This document shows, one piece after another, positions 36,996-48,304 of a stretch of DNA of 64,000 nt. The notes beneath the pieces were generated by a model, which saw nothing but the letters and a program-made list of their open reading frames with translations, was not told the DNA's origin and ran no database searches. Source of the DNA: Accumulibacter sp. (GTDB taxonomy: Bacteria > Pseudomonadota > Gammaproteobacteria > Burkholderiales > Rhodocyclaceae); assembly GCF_029255285.1 (NCBI RefSeq), contig NZ_JAPUVI010000029.1, positions 1-64,000 of the forward strand, written 5' to 3'. Numbering within the stretch: position 1 is the first letter of the stretch; the number at the start of each line of letters is the position of its first letter. The position numbers were made by a program, and so were the translations under genes.

Positions 36996-37992
36996 TGCTT
37001 TCTCCCAGAGCGGTGTCCTGGTTTTCGGAAGCGATGAAATGGTCGATTTTCAGCGCGTATTGCCCATGCTGCTGCCCGTAGCGGCATTCCATCAGGGGCA
37101 CATCGTCAACCAGGGCGATGACTTTTTCGGGGATGTCTATGGGGACGACATCACCGACCTTCATGTTGAGAATTTGGCGCAGACTGACGGTCGTCGTCGC
37201 CAGCTTCGCGGTGATTTCCACTTCGGCATTCTTCAACTGTTTGCGCAACATGATGATCCAGCGCCGATCGGTCGACAGTTGATCGCTCTGCATGGTGCTG
37301 AACAGCAGATCGCGAATAGGTTCGATCATCGAATACGGGAAACAGATGTGCAAATCGGCGCTCGAACCGCCGAATTCGAGCGAGAAGGTTGTTGACACGA
37401 CGATTTCCGACGGCGTTGCGATATTGGCGAACTGTGAGTTCATTTCCGAGCGCACGTACTCGAAAGTGAGGTCGTACACCGGCTTCCAGGAGCGGGCATA
37501 CTCCGCAAACACGACGCCCAGCAAGCCCTGGATGATGCGGTGTTCGGTAGCCGTGAAATCCCGCCCTTCGACGCGAGTATGGAAGCGACCATCGCCGCCG
37601 AACATGTTGTCGACCACCAGGAATACCAGACTGGGATCGAAAACGAGCAGTGCCGTGCCGCGCAACGGTTTGGCGTTGATCAGATTGAGATTGGTCGGGA
37701 CGACAAGGTTGCGGGTGAACTCGCTGTACTTCTGAACCCGGATCGACCCCACCGAAATCTCGGTGCTGCGATGCATGTAGTTGAAGAGGCCGATGCGCAG
37801 GTAGCGGGCGAAGCGTTCATTGACCAGTTCGAGCGTCGGCATCCGCCCGCGAACGATTCGCTCCTGTGTTCCGAGGTTGTAAGTGCGCGGACCGTCGGAC
37901 GACTCCTCGTCGGGTTCCGGTTCGCTGGCCTCCCCGCTAACGCCCTTCAGCAGGGCGTCGACTTCATCCTGGGAAAGGAAATCGGCACTCAT
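36988..37992 (-). CDS. fliM: FliM motor switch protein
   Basis: FliM is the CheY-P receptor of the motor switch. The 334-residue length equals Salmonella FliM (334). The N-terminal 'LSQDEVDALLKG' is the CheY-P binding motif. The middle CheC-like domain contains 'LVFDPSLVFLVVDNMFGGDGRFH'-type sequence, and the C-terminal SpoA domain pairs with FliN. It lies 11 bases after fliL in the minus-strand operon. Confidence 0.98.
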   Translation of the reverse strand: MSADFLSQDEVDALLKGVSGEASEPEPDEESSDGPRTYNLGTQERIVRGRMPTLELVNERFARYLRIGLFNYMHRSTEISVGSIRVQKYSEFTRNLVVPTNLNLINAKPLRGTALLVFDPSLVFLVVDNMFGGDGRFHTRVEGRDFTATEHRIIQGLLGVVFAEYARSWKPVYDLTFEYVRSEMNSQFANIATPSEIVVSTTFSLEFGGSSADLHICFPYSMIEPIRDLLFSTMQSDQLSTDRRWIIMLRKQLKNAEVEITAKLATTTVSLRQILNMKVGDVVPIDIPEKVIALVDDVPLMECRYGQQHGQYALKIDHFIASENQDTALGESSG

Positions 37993-38003
37993 GACCGCTT
38001 ATC

Positions 38004-38552
38004 TTACTGAATGATGAACGACGTGAACAGTACTTCCTTGACGGGTCCGTCACGTTTGCTCGCCTTGCCGGCCGGATCGAGAATACCGTTGATCTGCTCC
38101 TTGATCTCGAGCGCCAAGGTCTCCTTGCCCTCCTTGGTGATCAACTGCGACGCCTTCTTGCTCGACAAGAGCAAGGTCAGGTCGTTGCGTAGCTTAGGGG
38201 TATACATTTTGAGCAGGTCACCGACCTGGGAGTCCTGGACCTCGAGCGAGAAGACCAACTGCAGAAACTGGTCGCCGTTGTCGGGCGCGAGATTGACGGT
38301 GAAAGCGTCGATGGCGACATAGATCGGCACCTCGCGCTCGGCTTTCTTCTTCTTGTTCGGCTTGGCTTTTTCCACGGCGACTTCGCCTTCGTCGTCCGCC
38401 TCCGGGCTGTGTCGCAACAGTACGAAGGTGGCGACCCCTCCGAGTCCGAGCACGAGCACCACCACCGCGATGATGATGATCAGCAGCTTCTTGCTGCGCT
38501 TCGGTGGCGCGACTTCGGCGCCTTCAGTGGCGGGCTTCGTATCCTTGGCCAT
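38004..38552 (-). CDS. fliL: FliL stator-associated protein
   Basis: FliL is a single-pass inner-membrane protein that surrounds and supports the stator. The 182-residue product has a basic cytoplasmic N-terminus, a membrane helix ('LLIIIIAVVVLVLGLGGVATFVLL'-type) and a periplasmic domain related to stomatin-like folds ('YVAIDAFTVNLAPDNGDQFL'). It lies 92 bases downstream of fliK, heading the fliLMNOPQR part of the operon. Confidence 0.95.
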   Translation of the reverse strand: MAKDTKPATEGAEVAPPKRSKKLLIIIIAVVVLVLGLGGVATFVLLRHSPEADDEGEVAVEKAKPNKKKKAEREVPIYVAIDAFTVNLAPDNGDQFLQLVFSLEVQDSQVGDLLKMYTPKLRNDLTLLLSSKKASQLITKEGKETLALEIKEQINGILDPAGKASKRDGPVKEVLFTSFIIQ

Positions 38553-38644
38553 GCGGCACTTTTCTCCCTGTCTCTTTTCGCTCGGTCGTGACGTTCAAAG
38601 CCGGCAGACGTTCGGTTTGGCCAAGTGGGCGAGCCACATCTAGA

Positions 38645-39781
38645 TCAAGCGAAGGTGTCGACCAGTGAACGACCGTGTGGCATGCTCGAGAACTGCCCCG
38701 GCGCGCCGCTCAGCGATCCGGCCCCAAGTATAGCCGCATCGGCCAATGCGCGGGGTTCCGGCGACGGCTTTGGCTGGCTCTGCGCCTGTTGCCGGAACGA
38801 CTCGCTACCGACACTGACCTGGCCCAGATCGATGCCCGCGCTGGCGAACATTTCACGCAGCCGCGGCAACGCCGCTTCGATGCTTCCTCTCACCTCGGCG
38901 TTGGCCGAGCTGAAGTGCGCGTTGGCGTTGCCCTTGTCCACGTTGACGGTGACTTCTATGGCTCCAAGTTGTGGCGGATTGAGGGTCAGTTGCGCAGTCT
39001 GCTTCTCGTTGCCGACGAACCACAACACCTTCTGACCAAAATCCGTGGCCCAGGACGCGTCGCGCAGCGGTGTCGGAAGGTCGACGATTGTGTCGGCGGG
39101 ACGCGTCGCGCCCGAGGGCAGGTGGATGGGCGGCAAGGTCGCGAGAGTCGTCGGGCTGACGGCCGGTGCGACAAGGTCCGGCGCGTGTGGCGACATGGTC
39201 GGGGCGGCTTGCTCGGCTGTCGAGCCAGTGAAAGTGGCCACGGCAAATCTTGCCGGCGCTTCTCCGGGATCGGGCGTTGCCGACGGCGACGCCTGCCGCT
39301 CGTTGCCGCCGGCCGCCCGCGGGTCGACCGGCGCGGCGCTCAGTCGGATCGTGGCTTTTGCCGGCGACGCTTCGGCGCGCGCCTGTTCCGGTGGGGCGAC
39401 GACTGGTTTTCCGTCGGCGGCTGGCAGGCCAGCCGGTTGCACTGGCGGATTCCAGCCAAGCGCGACCGGAAGAAGCACTACGCCATCCGGAAGAGTGACC
39501 TCGCCTGCGTCGGCCTCGCCGTCGACAGCTTTCTCGTTTGCCGGTGGCGCCTGATCGGTGGTGGCCGGCAGCGCGAACGAAAGCGGCGCCACCTGCGCGC
39601 TTCGGCTCGTGTCGGCCGGTAACGACGGCGCACCCGAAGCCATCGGCAGACCGAGAAGGATGCTCGCAAAGTCGCCACCAGCGGCGGCGACGGCCGTTGT
39701 CAGTAGTTCGTCACCCGTGCCGGCGTTGGTTCTACTGATGGTCGGTGCTCGGGCGAAGCTTGAAACGACGGCAATGCTCAT
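38645..39781 (-). CDS. fliK: FliK hook-length control protein
   Basis: FliK measures hook length and triggers the FlhB specificity switch. The ATG at 39781 follows a GAGGAAAG site and gives 378 residues. An upstream extension is rejected. Most of the protein is low-complexity Ala/Pro-rich ruler sequence. The conserved C-terminal domain (about 265-350) has 'TAQLTLNPPQLGAIEVTVNV' and 'LPRLREMFASAGIDLGQVSV', diagnostic for the family. It lies between fliJ and fliL. Confidence 0.95.
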   Translation of the reverse strand: MSIAVVSSFARAPTISRTNAGTGDELLTTAVAAAGGDFASILLGLPMASGAPSLPADTSRSAQVAPLSFALPATTDQAPPANEKAVDGEADAGEVTLPDGVVLLPVALGWNPPVQPAGLPAADGKPVVAPPEQARAEASPAKATIRLSAAPVDPRAAGGNERQASPSATPDPGEAPARFAVATFTGSTAEQAAPTMSPHAPDLVAPAVSPTTLATLPPIHLPSGATRPADTIVDLPTPLRDASWATDFGQKVLWFVGNEKQTAQLTLNPPQLGAIEVTVNVDKGNANAHFSSANAEVRGSIEAALPRLREMFASAGIDLGQVSVGSESFRQQAQSQPKPSPEPRALADAAILGAGSLSGAPGQFSSMPHGRSLVDTFA

Positions 39782-39840
39782 GATCTTTCCTCTTCGGCAG
39801 GCGGATGCCCGATTGAAGCAAGTCCCGCGCCAGATGCCGG

Positions 39841-40287
39841 TCAAGTTCCTGGGTCGTCTTCCTTGCCACGGCTCGCAAATTCATCCTGTGCTTTTTGTTC
39901 TTGTCGGAGTTCGGACCTCGCTTCACTGGCGCGATGCCGTTGTGAGAGCGCATCAAAGGCTTGCAGACGGCTCCGCTGCTGTTGCCATGCCGCTTGGCCG
40001 GCGGCAGTGCGGCTCTCTTGCTGACGGACCGCCTCGCTTTGCTGGTCGACCGCCTGGTCGAGGCGGTTCATGAATTCCTGATAGTTGCGCCATTCCGGTT
40101 GTCCCAATCCCTGTTGCGCCGCCTGGCGAAAGCGCAGCGCGTATTCGTCCCGATACTGGCGCAGAAGCGCCAGCTTGTTGCGCGCGTCACGCTCGGCGGC
40201 CAGCAGGCGGGCGAGACGTTGCGTCGCCTCGTCGGCGCGACTCTGCATCAGCTCGAGCACGGTTTGCAGGGAGAAGGGTCGGGTCAC
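39841..40287 (-). CDS. fliJ: FliJ export chaperone escort protein
   Basis: FliJ is a coiled-coil protein that sits in the FliI ATPase ring and recycles chaperones. The 148-residue product (Salmonella 147) starts at a GTG and is almost wholly predicted coiled coil ('SRADEATQRLARLLAAERDARNKLALL'-type, then 'QAVDQQSEAVRQQESRTAAG'). Sequence conservation in the family is low, so the assignment also rests on position between fliI and fliK. Confidence 0.93.
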   Translation of the reverse strand: MTRPFSLQTVLELMQSRADEATQRLARLLAAERDARNKLALLRQYRDEYALRFRQAAQQGLGQPEWRNYQEFMNRLDQAVDQQSEAVRQQESRTAAGQAAWQQQRSRLQAFDALSQRHRASEARSELRQEQKAQDEFASRGKEDDPGT

Positions 40288-40342
40288 GGCGAACTCGTCA
40301 GAACGTCGGACGGCTTTCTTGCTCTAGCTTGCGCACGGCATT

Positions 40343-41761
40343 TCAGCCAGTGTTTCCGAACAGCGCTTGCAACTGCGCGACGCTGCTGCCGAAGTTTGCT
40401 GGTTGGCCCAGGCTTTGCTGCAGGAAGGCTTCGAACTGCGGATAGATGGCGATGGCCTGGTCGAGCTGCGGGTCGGATCCGGCCGCGTAGGCTCCGACGC
40501 TGATCAGATCGCGTGAACGTTGGTAGCGCGAAAACAAGCGCTTGAAGCGTCGGATCTGTTCGAGATGCGTCGGGGTGACCAGGTTGACCATGGCGCGTGA
40601 AATCGATTGCTCGATGTCGATGGCCGGATAGTGTCCGGCATCGGCCAGGGTGCGCGAAAGGACGATGTGACCGTCGAGAATCGCCCGCGCGGAATCGGCG
40701 ATCGGATCCTGTTGGTCGTCACCCTCGGCGAGGACGGTATAGAAACCGGTGATGGAACCGCCGCCATCGGCGCCGTTTCCGGCGCGCTCGACCAATTGTG
40801 GCAGGCGTGCGAAAACCGACGGCGGGTAGCCGCGGGTGACCGGCGGTTCGCCGATCGCCAGGGCAATCTCGCGCTGTGCCATGGCATAGCGTGTCAGCGA
40901 GTCCATGATCAACAGCACGTGTCGTCCCCGGTCGCGGAAATATTCGGCGACGGCGGTCGCGTAGGCGGCGCCTTGCAGGCGCATCAAGGGGCTGACGTCA
41001 GCCGGTGCAGCAATGACCACGGCCCGACGAAGGCCTTCCTCGCCCAGGATTTGCTCAATGAATTCCTTGACCTCACGGCCGCGTTCGCCGATCAGGCCAA
41101 CGACGATCACTTCCGCCTCGGTGTAGCGCGCCATCATGCCGAGCAGGACGCTTTTGCCCACACCCGAACCGGCAAAGAGTCCCATGCGTTGCCCGCGGCC
41201 GACGCAGAGCAGGGCATTGATGGCGCGCACTCCGACATCGAGCGCCTGATCGATCGGCGACCGGGACATCGGGTTGATCGGCCGGCTTTGCAGCGGCCGC
41301 AGCGATTTGGCATGCAGCGGGCCGAGCCGGTCGAGCGGCCGTCCGGCTCCGTCGAGGACACGACCGAGGAGCGACTCGCCGACCGGAACCAGCTTCGCAC
41401 GGTCGATAGAGCGCCGACGTGCCGGTGGCGGACGACCGATCCGCGGCGGCGGGTTGCGCGTCTCGAGTGCGACCACCCGAGCTCCCGGTGACAATCCGTA
41501 AACGTCTTCCGATGGCATCAGGAAGAGCCGCTCGCCGTTGAAGCCGACCACCTCCGCCTCGACCGGCGAGCCGCCTAACGGTGTGATACGGCACGAACTG
41601 CCAAGCGGCAACTTGAGTCCGGAAGCCTCCATCACCAATCCGTTGATGCGTGTCAGGTGGCCGCTCGGGAGCAGCGAATTGATCTGGCCGGCGGCTCGAC
41701 AGCAACCTTCCAGGAAGTGCCGCCAGTCGGCGAGATGCGGGTTCTCGGCGCTCGCACTCAT
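40343..41761 (-). CDS. fliI: FliI flagellum-specific ATPase
   Basis: FliI is the F1-like ATPase of the flagellar export apparatus. The ATG at 41761 overlaps the fliH stop (ATGA) and gives 472 residues (Salmonella 456). The Walker A '[15 protein letters not shown]' and Walker B region '[27 protein letters not shown]'-type are clear, as is '[13 protein letters not shown]', a hallmark of export ATPases. It stands between fliH, its regulator, and fliJ. Confidence 0.98.
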   Translation of the reverse strand: MSASAENPHLADWRHFLEGCCRAAGQINSLLPSGHLTRINGLVMEASGLKLPLGSSCRITPLGGSPVEAEVVGFNGERLFLMPSEDVYGLSPGARVVALETRNPPPRIGRPPPARRRSIDRAKLVPVGESLLGRVLDGAGRPLDRLGPLHAKSLRPLQSRPINPMSRSPIDQALDVGVRAINALLCVGRGQRMGLFAGSGVGKSVLLGMMARYTEAEVIVVGLIGERGREVKEFIEQILGEEGLRRAVVIAAPADVSPLMRLQGAAYATAVAEYFRDRGRHVLLIMDSLTRYAMAQREIALAIGEPPVTRGYPPSVFARLPQLVERAGNGADGGGSITGFYTVLAEGDDQQDPIADSARAILDGHIVLSRTLADAGHYPAIDIEQSISRAMVNLVTPTHLEQIRRFKRLFSRYQRSRDLISVGAYAAGSDPQLDQAIAIYPQFEAFLQQSLGQPANFGSSVAQLQALFGNTG

Positions 41762-42483
41762 CGCGCCGCTTCCCGACTGTCCAGGTCGGCGGTTTTCAGC
41801 CACTCGTCGCTGACACCGATCGCTTCGATGACACGTCGCCAGCGTGTCTCGAGGGTCGCGTCGACTTCGCTGGCGCCGAGTTCGACGCGACAGCCGCCGG
41901 GCGACAATCCGTCATCTTCGGCGATTCGCCAGTTGTTGTGCGACAGTTGATCGCCGAGGTGGCGGCGTACGAGCGCGGCATCGTCGGGGTGAACGAACAG
42001 CATCGGCTGCCCATGATGGGCGTGCAATACGGCAATCGCTTCCCTGACCACCGGCAGGAGCAAGTCCGGCTGCACGCGCAGACTCTGCCGCAACACCTGC
42101 TGGGCAATCTCGATTGCCAAGGCAAGCAACTGGTCGGCGACGCCTTGATCGATCGTCGCCAGGGCCTGCTGGAGATTGTTCAACAAGGTCGCCAGGCGGG
42201 ATGCCATGGCCTGCGCGGCGGCGCTGCCTTCCTGATAGCCCGTGGCATAGCCGGCCGCCTGTGCCTCGCGGTGCATACGTTCGATGTCTTCCGCCGTCGG
42301 CAAGGCAAGCGGTGGTTCCGGTGGTGGGGCCGCTTGTTCCGGCAGAACGTCGACGGGGGCTGCGGCCGGCGGCGGGGCAGCGGTAACGTGGGGTGGTTTT
42401 ACGGCGCTCTTCTTTTCGTCGAAGGCGGCCAGCTCCCAGCGTTGATAGGCGGTCAGCTTTTCTTTGGGGATCCAGTTGGTCAT
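41758..42483 (-). CDS. fliH: FliH regulator of the export ATPase
   Basis: FliH binds FliI and tethers it to the C-ring. The 241-residue product (Salmonella 235) has an N-terminal '[15 protein letters not shown]' of the type bound by FliN/FlhA, an Ala/Pro-rich stretch, the GxxxG-like coiled segment ('[18 protein letters not shown]'), and a C-terminal domain similar to the V/F-ATPase peripheral stalk. It lies between fliG and fliI. Confidence 0.95.
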   Translation of the reverse strand: MTNWIPKEKLTAYQRWELAAFDEKKSAVKPPHVTAAPPPAAAPVDVLPEQAAPPPEPPLALPTAEDIERMHREAQAAGYATGYQEGSAAAQAMASRLATLLNNLQQALATIDQGVADQLLALAIEIAQQVLRQSLRVQPDLLLPVVREAIAVLHAHHGQPMLFVHPDDAALVRRHLGDQLSHNNWRIAEDDGLSPGGCRVELGASEVDATLETRWRRVIEAIGVSDEWLKTADLDSREAAR

Positions 42484-42496
42484 GGCCTGGCTGTAG

Positions 42497-43495
42497 TCAA
42501 ATCATTTCCTCGCCACCCGCGCCGCCGATTACGATCTGGCCCTCGTCGGCAAGGCGACGAACGATCTTGAGAATTTCCTTCTGCTCGGCTTCGACCTCGG
42601 AAAGGCGTACGGGACCACGCGAATCCAGGTCCTCACGAAGCATTTCCGAGGCGCGCTGCGACATGTTGCGGAAAATCTTTTCGCGCAGCGGCTCGGTGGC
42701 GCCCTTCATGGCCAGGATCAGGGACTCGGACTGGATCTCGCGCAGCAGGAGTTGGATCGCCCGATCGTCGAGATCGAGAAGGTTCTCGAAGACGAACATC
42801 TCGTCGAGGATCTTTTGTGCCAAGTCGGGATCGTATTCGCGGATCGAGTCGAGGATCGCAGTTTCGTTGGCGCTGCCCATGAAGTTCAGGATTTCGGCGA
42901 CCGCTCCGGCCCCTCCTTTGGCGGCCTGTTTCATGCTTGCCGAACCCGAGAGCAGGCGAAGCATGACGTCGTTCAGTTCTCTCAGCGCTTCCGGCTGAAT
43001 GCCTTCGAGGGTTGCGATGCGCAGTACGACATCGTTGCGCAGACGCTCGGTGAACTGGTTGAGTATGTCCCCGGCGTGATCATGTTCGAGGTGGACGAGA
43101 ATCGTCGCGATGATTTGGGGGTGCTCGTTCTTGATCAGCTCGGCGACCGTCGGCGCATCCATCCACTTGAGGCCTTCAATGCCCTTGGTTTCGCCAGGTT
43201 GCAGGATGCGCGAGATCAGGTTGGACGCCTTGTCGTCGCCCAGCGCCTTGGTGAGAACCGAACGGACGTAGGCGTCGGTATCGACGTGTACCGCGGCCGA
43301 TTCTTCGGCCGATTTGTGGAAATCGGCCAGCACTTCTTCGACACGGGTGCGCGGCACCGACTTCAGGCCGGCCATCGCCAGGCCGAGCTTCTGCACTTCC
43401 TTCGGGCCGAGGTGCTTGAGCACCTCGGCCGCATAATCCTCGCCGAGACTGAGCAGCAAGATGGCGCTCTTTTCGATGCCGTCCTCAGCCGCCAC
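42497..43495 (-). CDS. fliG: FliG motor switch and torque protein
   Basis: FliG is the C-ring protein that contacts the stator. The 332-residue length (Salmonella 331) and motifs fit: 'EHPQIIATILVHLEHDHAGDIL' in split form in the middle domain and the C-terminal charged torque helix ('LDDRAIQLLLREIQSESLILAMKGA'-type). It starts at a GTG inside the end of fliF (11-base overlap). Confidence 0.98.
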   Translation of the reverse strand: MAAEDGIEKSAILLLSLGEDYAAEVLKHLGPKEVQKLGLAMAGLKSVPRTRVEEVLADFHKSAEESAAVHVDTDAYVRSVLTKALGDDKASNLISRILQPGETKGIEGLKWMDAPTVAELIKNEHPQIIATILVHLEHDHAGDILNQFTERLRNDVVLRIATLEGIQPEALRELNDVMLRLLSGSASMKQAAKGGAGAVAEILNFMGSANETAILDSIREYDPDLAQKILDEMFVFENLLDLDDRAIQLLLREIQSESLILAMKGATEPLREKIFRNMSQRASEMLREDLDSRGPVRLSEVEAEQKEILKIVRRLADEGQIVIGGAGGEEMI

Positions 43496-45239
43496 CGCCG
43501 CCCGTCCATTCCTTGATGATGTTGGCTACGAGTTGCGGATCACGCTGGGTCAGTTCGCGCGCCGCAGCGATCCGCTTGTCCAGCAACTCGGTGGGTGATG
43601 GCCGGTGCTCTCGTTCCTCACCCTCGCCTTCCTCGCCGGCGTGGATGTCGATCGTGCCGCCGATTCCTCCCGCGGCGGTGGCCGGGCGCTCGAGCATCGT
43701 CTTGAGCAGCGGGCGTACGACACCCAGCAGCAGATAGGCGATGAGACCGGCGATCACGCCGTACTTGACCAAGTCTTTGGTCAGCGAAACGGTCTCCGGA
43801 TCGCGCCATGGTGGCAGGCTGTCCTCTTTCTCGATCGCCGTGAAGGGGGCGTTGGCGACCGAAATCGTGTCGCCGCGCTCCTTGCTGAAACCCATCGCCT
43901 CTTTGACGAGATCGCTGATTTGCTTCAATTCGGTGTCCGGCAACGGTTTGCTGACCAGTTTGCCGTCCTTGGCGACTTCCTTGCGCTGGTTGATCACCAC
44001 AGCGGCAGACAGGCGCTTGACTGTCCCCACGGATTGCCGGACGTGCCGGATGGTCTTGTCGAGCTCGTAGTTGATCGTCGCGTTCTTGCTCGTATTGATC
44101 GGTTGGCCGACACTGGCGATCGGCGCCTGCACGCCGGCGGCGTTGATCTGCCCCGGCAGCGGCGCGGCCGCGGCCGCGGCCGCGCCGGCCGGGCCGCTGC
44201 CGGGAACGGGCGGTTGGGTCAGCGGCGCGGTGGCCGGTACGGGCGGCTGATTGGTCAGTGCGCCGGGTACTCCTTGCGCCGTCGGGTTGGTGCTCGCCGT
44301 CTCGCTGGTCTGCTGGCTGCGAATCGCGATGTCGGGTGGCGTCGTGTTGGGTCGATGCGTTTCCGCCGTCTGCTCGCTTTGCGAAAAATCGATATCGGCA
44401 GCGATCTGCACGCGTGCGTTTCCGGGACCGACGATCGGCGCCAGAATGTCTTCGACGCGCTTGATGATACTCGCTTCGACCTGCTGAATGTACTTCACCT
44501 GTGTCGGGTCGAGGCCGGCTTCGAGCAGTTTGCTCTTCATCTGGGACAGTAGTGCGCCACTCTGGTCGAGCAAGGTGACGCTGGCTGGAGAGAGCTGCGG
44601 CACGCTGGCGGCGACTAGGTTCTGAATCCCGGCGATCTGCGGCGGATCGAGCGAGCGTCCCGGGTAAAGATTGAGCAGCACCGAGGCCGATGGCTTCAGT
44701 TCTTCGCGCATGAAAACGCTCGGCTTGGGGATCGCCAGATGGACGCGCGCCGCCTGTACGGCGGCGATCGACTGGATCGTGCGAGAGAGCTCGCCTTCCA
44801 GCCCGCGCTGATAATTCACCTGTTCGGCAAACTGGCTGATACCGAACTTTTGACTCTCCATCAGTTCGAAGCCGACGGCGCCGCCTCTTGGCAAACCCTG
44901 CGCGGCGAGACGTAGGCGGACGTCGTGGACCCGGCTGGCGGGGACCAGGATGGCGCTGCCCGAGTCGCTGAAGCGGTAGGGAACGTTCATCTGCTCGAGC
45001 GCCGCGATGATCGCGCCACCGTCGCGCTCGCCGATATTGGAGAAGAGGATCTTGTACTCGCTTTGTCGGAGCATCATGCCGCCGACCACCAGCAAGGCCA
45101 CGACGGCGGCGACGGATACCATCAGCAGGACCTTCTGCCGGTTGCTCAGTCGCGCCAGCGCCTCGCGCGCGCGATCGAGCGGATTGCCCGCGCCTGTCGT
45201 TTCTGTCGTCCCGGTGGTTCCGATTCCCGCTGCCGCCAT
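43485..45239 (-). CDS. fliF: FliF MS-ring protein
   Basis: FliF forms the MS ring, the base on which the motor is built. I take the ATG at 45239, giving 584 residues (Salmonella 560). A TTG at 45284 would add 15 residues of unlikely sequence. It has two membrane helices, near residue 35 ('VLLMVSVAAVVALLVVGGMML') and near 495 ('YGVIAGLIAYLLLGVVRPLL'). YscJ/FliF ring-building domains lie between ('VPYRFSDSGSAILVPASRVHDVRLRLAAQGLP'-type). The periplasmic loop holds an Ala/Pro-rich insert near 330-370. It is the first gene of the fliF-to-fliR operon. Confidence 0.97.
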   Translation of the reverse strand: MAAAGIGTTGTTETTGAGNPLDRAREALARLSNRQKVLLMVSVAAVVALLVVGGMMLRQSEYKILFSNIGERDGGAIIAALEQMNVPYRFSDSGSAILVPASRVHDVRLRLAAQGLPRGGAVGFELMESQKFGISQFAEQVNYQRGLEGELSRTIQSIAAVQAARVHLAIPKPSVFMREELKPSASVLLNLYPGRSLDPPQIAGIQNLVAASVPQLSPASVTLLDQSGALLSQMKSKLLEAGLDPTQVKYIQQVEASIIKRVEDILAPIVGPGNARVQIAADIDFSQSEQTAETHRPNTTPPDIAIRSQQTSETASTNPTAQGVPGALTNQPPVPATAPLTQPPVPGSGPAGAAAAAAAPLPGQINAAGVQAPIASVGQPINTSKNATINYELDKTIRHVRQSVGTVKRLSAAVVINQRKEVAKDGKLVSKPLPDTELKQISDLVKEAMGFSKERGDTISVANAPFTAIEKEDSLPPWRDPETVSLTKDLVKYGVIAGLIAYLLLGVVRPLLKTMLERPATAAGGIGGTIDIHAGEEGEGEEREHRPSPTELLDKRIAAARELTQRDPQLVANIIKEWTGGGGG

Positions 45240-45343
45240 ACTCGCGATTCGTGACAATCCTGCGATAGGACAGGAAAAAAGCAAAAAAAAGCCGATAATT
45301 GCTTGACTATTGTAGCGGTTAACGGGGGCGGACTTTCCATCGC

Positions 45344-46519
45344 ATGAGCGAAGTCACACAAATGCCTGGCTCGGAACGCCAGGCGCAGGATCTACAACGC
45401 GCTTTCGATGTGTTCAACCAGGTGTCTCTGGCCCTCACCGAGTCCTACCAGGGCTTGCAGGGCCGGGTCGAGTCGCTGACCACCGAACTGGCGGTGGCCA
45501 ACGGCGAACTGCGTCGCCAGTACGAAGCCAAGGAAGCGCTTTCAGAGCGACTCTCGTTGTTGCTCAACGCGCTGCCCGCGGGGGTCGTGGTGCTCGACAG
45601 CGCGGCCGTCGTCAGCGAGGCGAATCCAGCGGCACGGCGGATGTTCGGCCAGTCCCTCGTCGGCGAACCCTGGCCGAATCTGGCTCAGGCGAGGCTGGTG
45701 GCGACCGAGGCGCCGGACGAATGGCAGCTCGAAGCGCGGCGGCTGTCGATCGTCGAGAGTCCGCTCGATTCGGCCGGCGGGCGAATCCTTCTGATGCACG
45801 ACGTCACCGCAGCGCACAGCCTGAAAACGGAACTGGAGCGCAATCAACGCTTGGTCGCCATGGGCGAGATGGCGGCGTCGCTGGCGCACCAGTTGCGCAC
45901 GCCGTTGGCCACCGCCTTGCTCTACAGCGCCAATCTTGGCCAGCCGGAGTTGGCCGACGCGGCGCGCATCCGTTTTGCCGGCAAGGCCATCGCCCAACTC
46001 AGACGGCTCGAGCGCCTGATTCAGGAGGTCCTGCTGTTCGCTCGCGGCGAACGCCTCGGTCGCGACGCGGTGGCCGTCCGTCTACTGCTGGCCGACGCCC
46101 TGCAGGCCGTCGAGCCTTTGTTCGCTGAGCGGCGGGTCGGTCTCCGGGTGATCAGCGAGGCTGATAACAGGATCATTACCGGCAGCCGAAAGGCATTGGC
46201 CGGCGCCTTGGTGAATTTGCTCGAGAATGCCTTGCAGGCCTGTACGGCGGGTGGGCTGGTAAGCGTCGCGGCGCGCGTCGTCGATGGGCAGGTGCACATT
46301 GGTGTGCGCGACAGCGGGTCCGGAATTGCCCCCGAGATTCAGGCACGCGTCTTCGAGCCGTTTTTTACGACACGCGGCCAAGGGACCGGGCTTGGCCTGG
46401 CCATTGCCCTCGGCGTCGCGCGCGCCCACGGAGGGACGATTAAAGTCAGTTCAGTTCCGCACAGCGGGTCGGAGTTCGTCATCATGCTGCCTGTCGACGC
46501 GACGGCGGTGGATCACTGA
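45344..46519 (+). CDS. fleS: FleS/FlrB-type sensor histidine kinase
   Basis: This is a soluble two-component kinase of 391 residues. No membrane helix is seen. An N-terminal coiled coil (about 10-75) precedes a PAS-like domain ('LSLLLNALPAGVVVLDSAAVV', about 75-145). The dimerisation domain carries the phospho-accepting H182 in 'SLAHQLRTPLA'. The ATPase has the N box 'NLLENALQAC', the G1 box 'VRDSGSGI' and 'GQGTGLGLAIA'. Its neighbours (fleR, fliE, fliF) and lack of membrane anchor match the FleS/FlrB kinases that control mid-class flagellar genes. Confidence 0.92.
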   Translation: MSEVTQMPGSERQAQDLQRAFDVFNQVSLALTESYQGLQGRVESLTTELAVANGELRRQYEAKEALSERLSLLLNALPAGVVVLDSAAVVSEANPAARRMFGQSLVGEPWPNLAQARLVATEAPDEWQLEARRLSIVESPLDSAGGRILLMHDVTAAHSLKTELERNQRLVAMGEMAASLAHQLRTPLATALLYSANLGQPELADAARIRFAGKAIAQLRRLERLIQEVLLFARGERLGRDAVAVRLLLADALQAVEPLFAERRVGLRVISEADNRIITGSRKALAGALVNLLENALQACTAGGLVSVAARVVDGQVHIGVRDSGSGIAPEIQARVFEPFFTTRGQGTGLGLAIALGVARAHGGTIKVSSVPHSGSEFVIMLPVDATAVDH

Positions 46520-46534
46520 GGAAGTGCTGATTTT

Positions 46535-47908
<1,374 letters not shown>

Positions 47909-47928
47909 TCGCCGATTGGCCGTCCTGG

Positions 47929-47945
47929 GGCACGTTTTTTGCTTA
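47929..47945 (+). promoter_or_regulatory. Sigma-54 promoter for fliE
   Basis: GGCACG-TTTT-TTGCTT is a full match to the consensus, with GG (47929-47930) and GC (47941-47942) ten bases apart. A start near 47954 lies about 20 bases before the fliE ATG. Confidence 0.9.
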
Positions 47946-47973
47946 GCTTGTCAGACAGCGTTTGGAGAAACGA

Positions 47974-48297
47974 ATGGACACCAAAGGTATTGACCAGATG
48001 TTGAGCATGCTGCGCGCCACATCGGCCGCGGCGGGAAGTCGTTCTGCCGAGCCGGCCAGCGCCCCGGCGGCCTCTACGGACTTCGCGCAGGTACTCCAGA
48101 ATTCGATTGCGGCCGTCAGCCAGACGCAGCAGCAGGCGCAGGCGATGGCGGCAAATTTTGCCGCCGGCAACGGCGGCGAGAATCTGCACGACGTGATGAT
48201 TGCCTTGCAGAAAGCGAACATCTCCTTCCAGGAAATGGTGCAGGTCCGCAACAAGCTTGTTTCGGCTTACAACGACGTGATGAATATGCAGGTCTAG
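47974..48297 (+). CDS. fliE: FliE MS ring-rod junction protein
   Basis: FliE joins the MS ring to the rod and is among the first exported proteins. The ATG at 47974 follows GGAGA and gives 107 residues (Salmonella 104). The conserved C-terminus 'LHDVMIALQKANISFQEMVQVRNKLVSAYNDVMNMQV'-type is clear. It has its own sigma-54 promoter and is separate from the divergently placed fliF operon. Confidence 0.97.
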   Translation: MDTKGIDQMLSMLRATSAAAGSRSAEPASAPAASTDFAQVLQNSIAAVSQTQQQAQAMAANFAAGNGGENLHDVMIALQKANISFQEMVQVRNKLVSAYNDVMNMQV

Positions 48298-48304
48298 GGT
48301 GCTG

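Noticed and set aside
45281-45293. Possible minus-strand sigma-54 promoter before fliF
   Set aside because: GG and GC are nine bases apart instead of ten, and the motif is mainly a poly-T run, so I do not call it.
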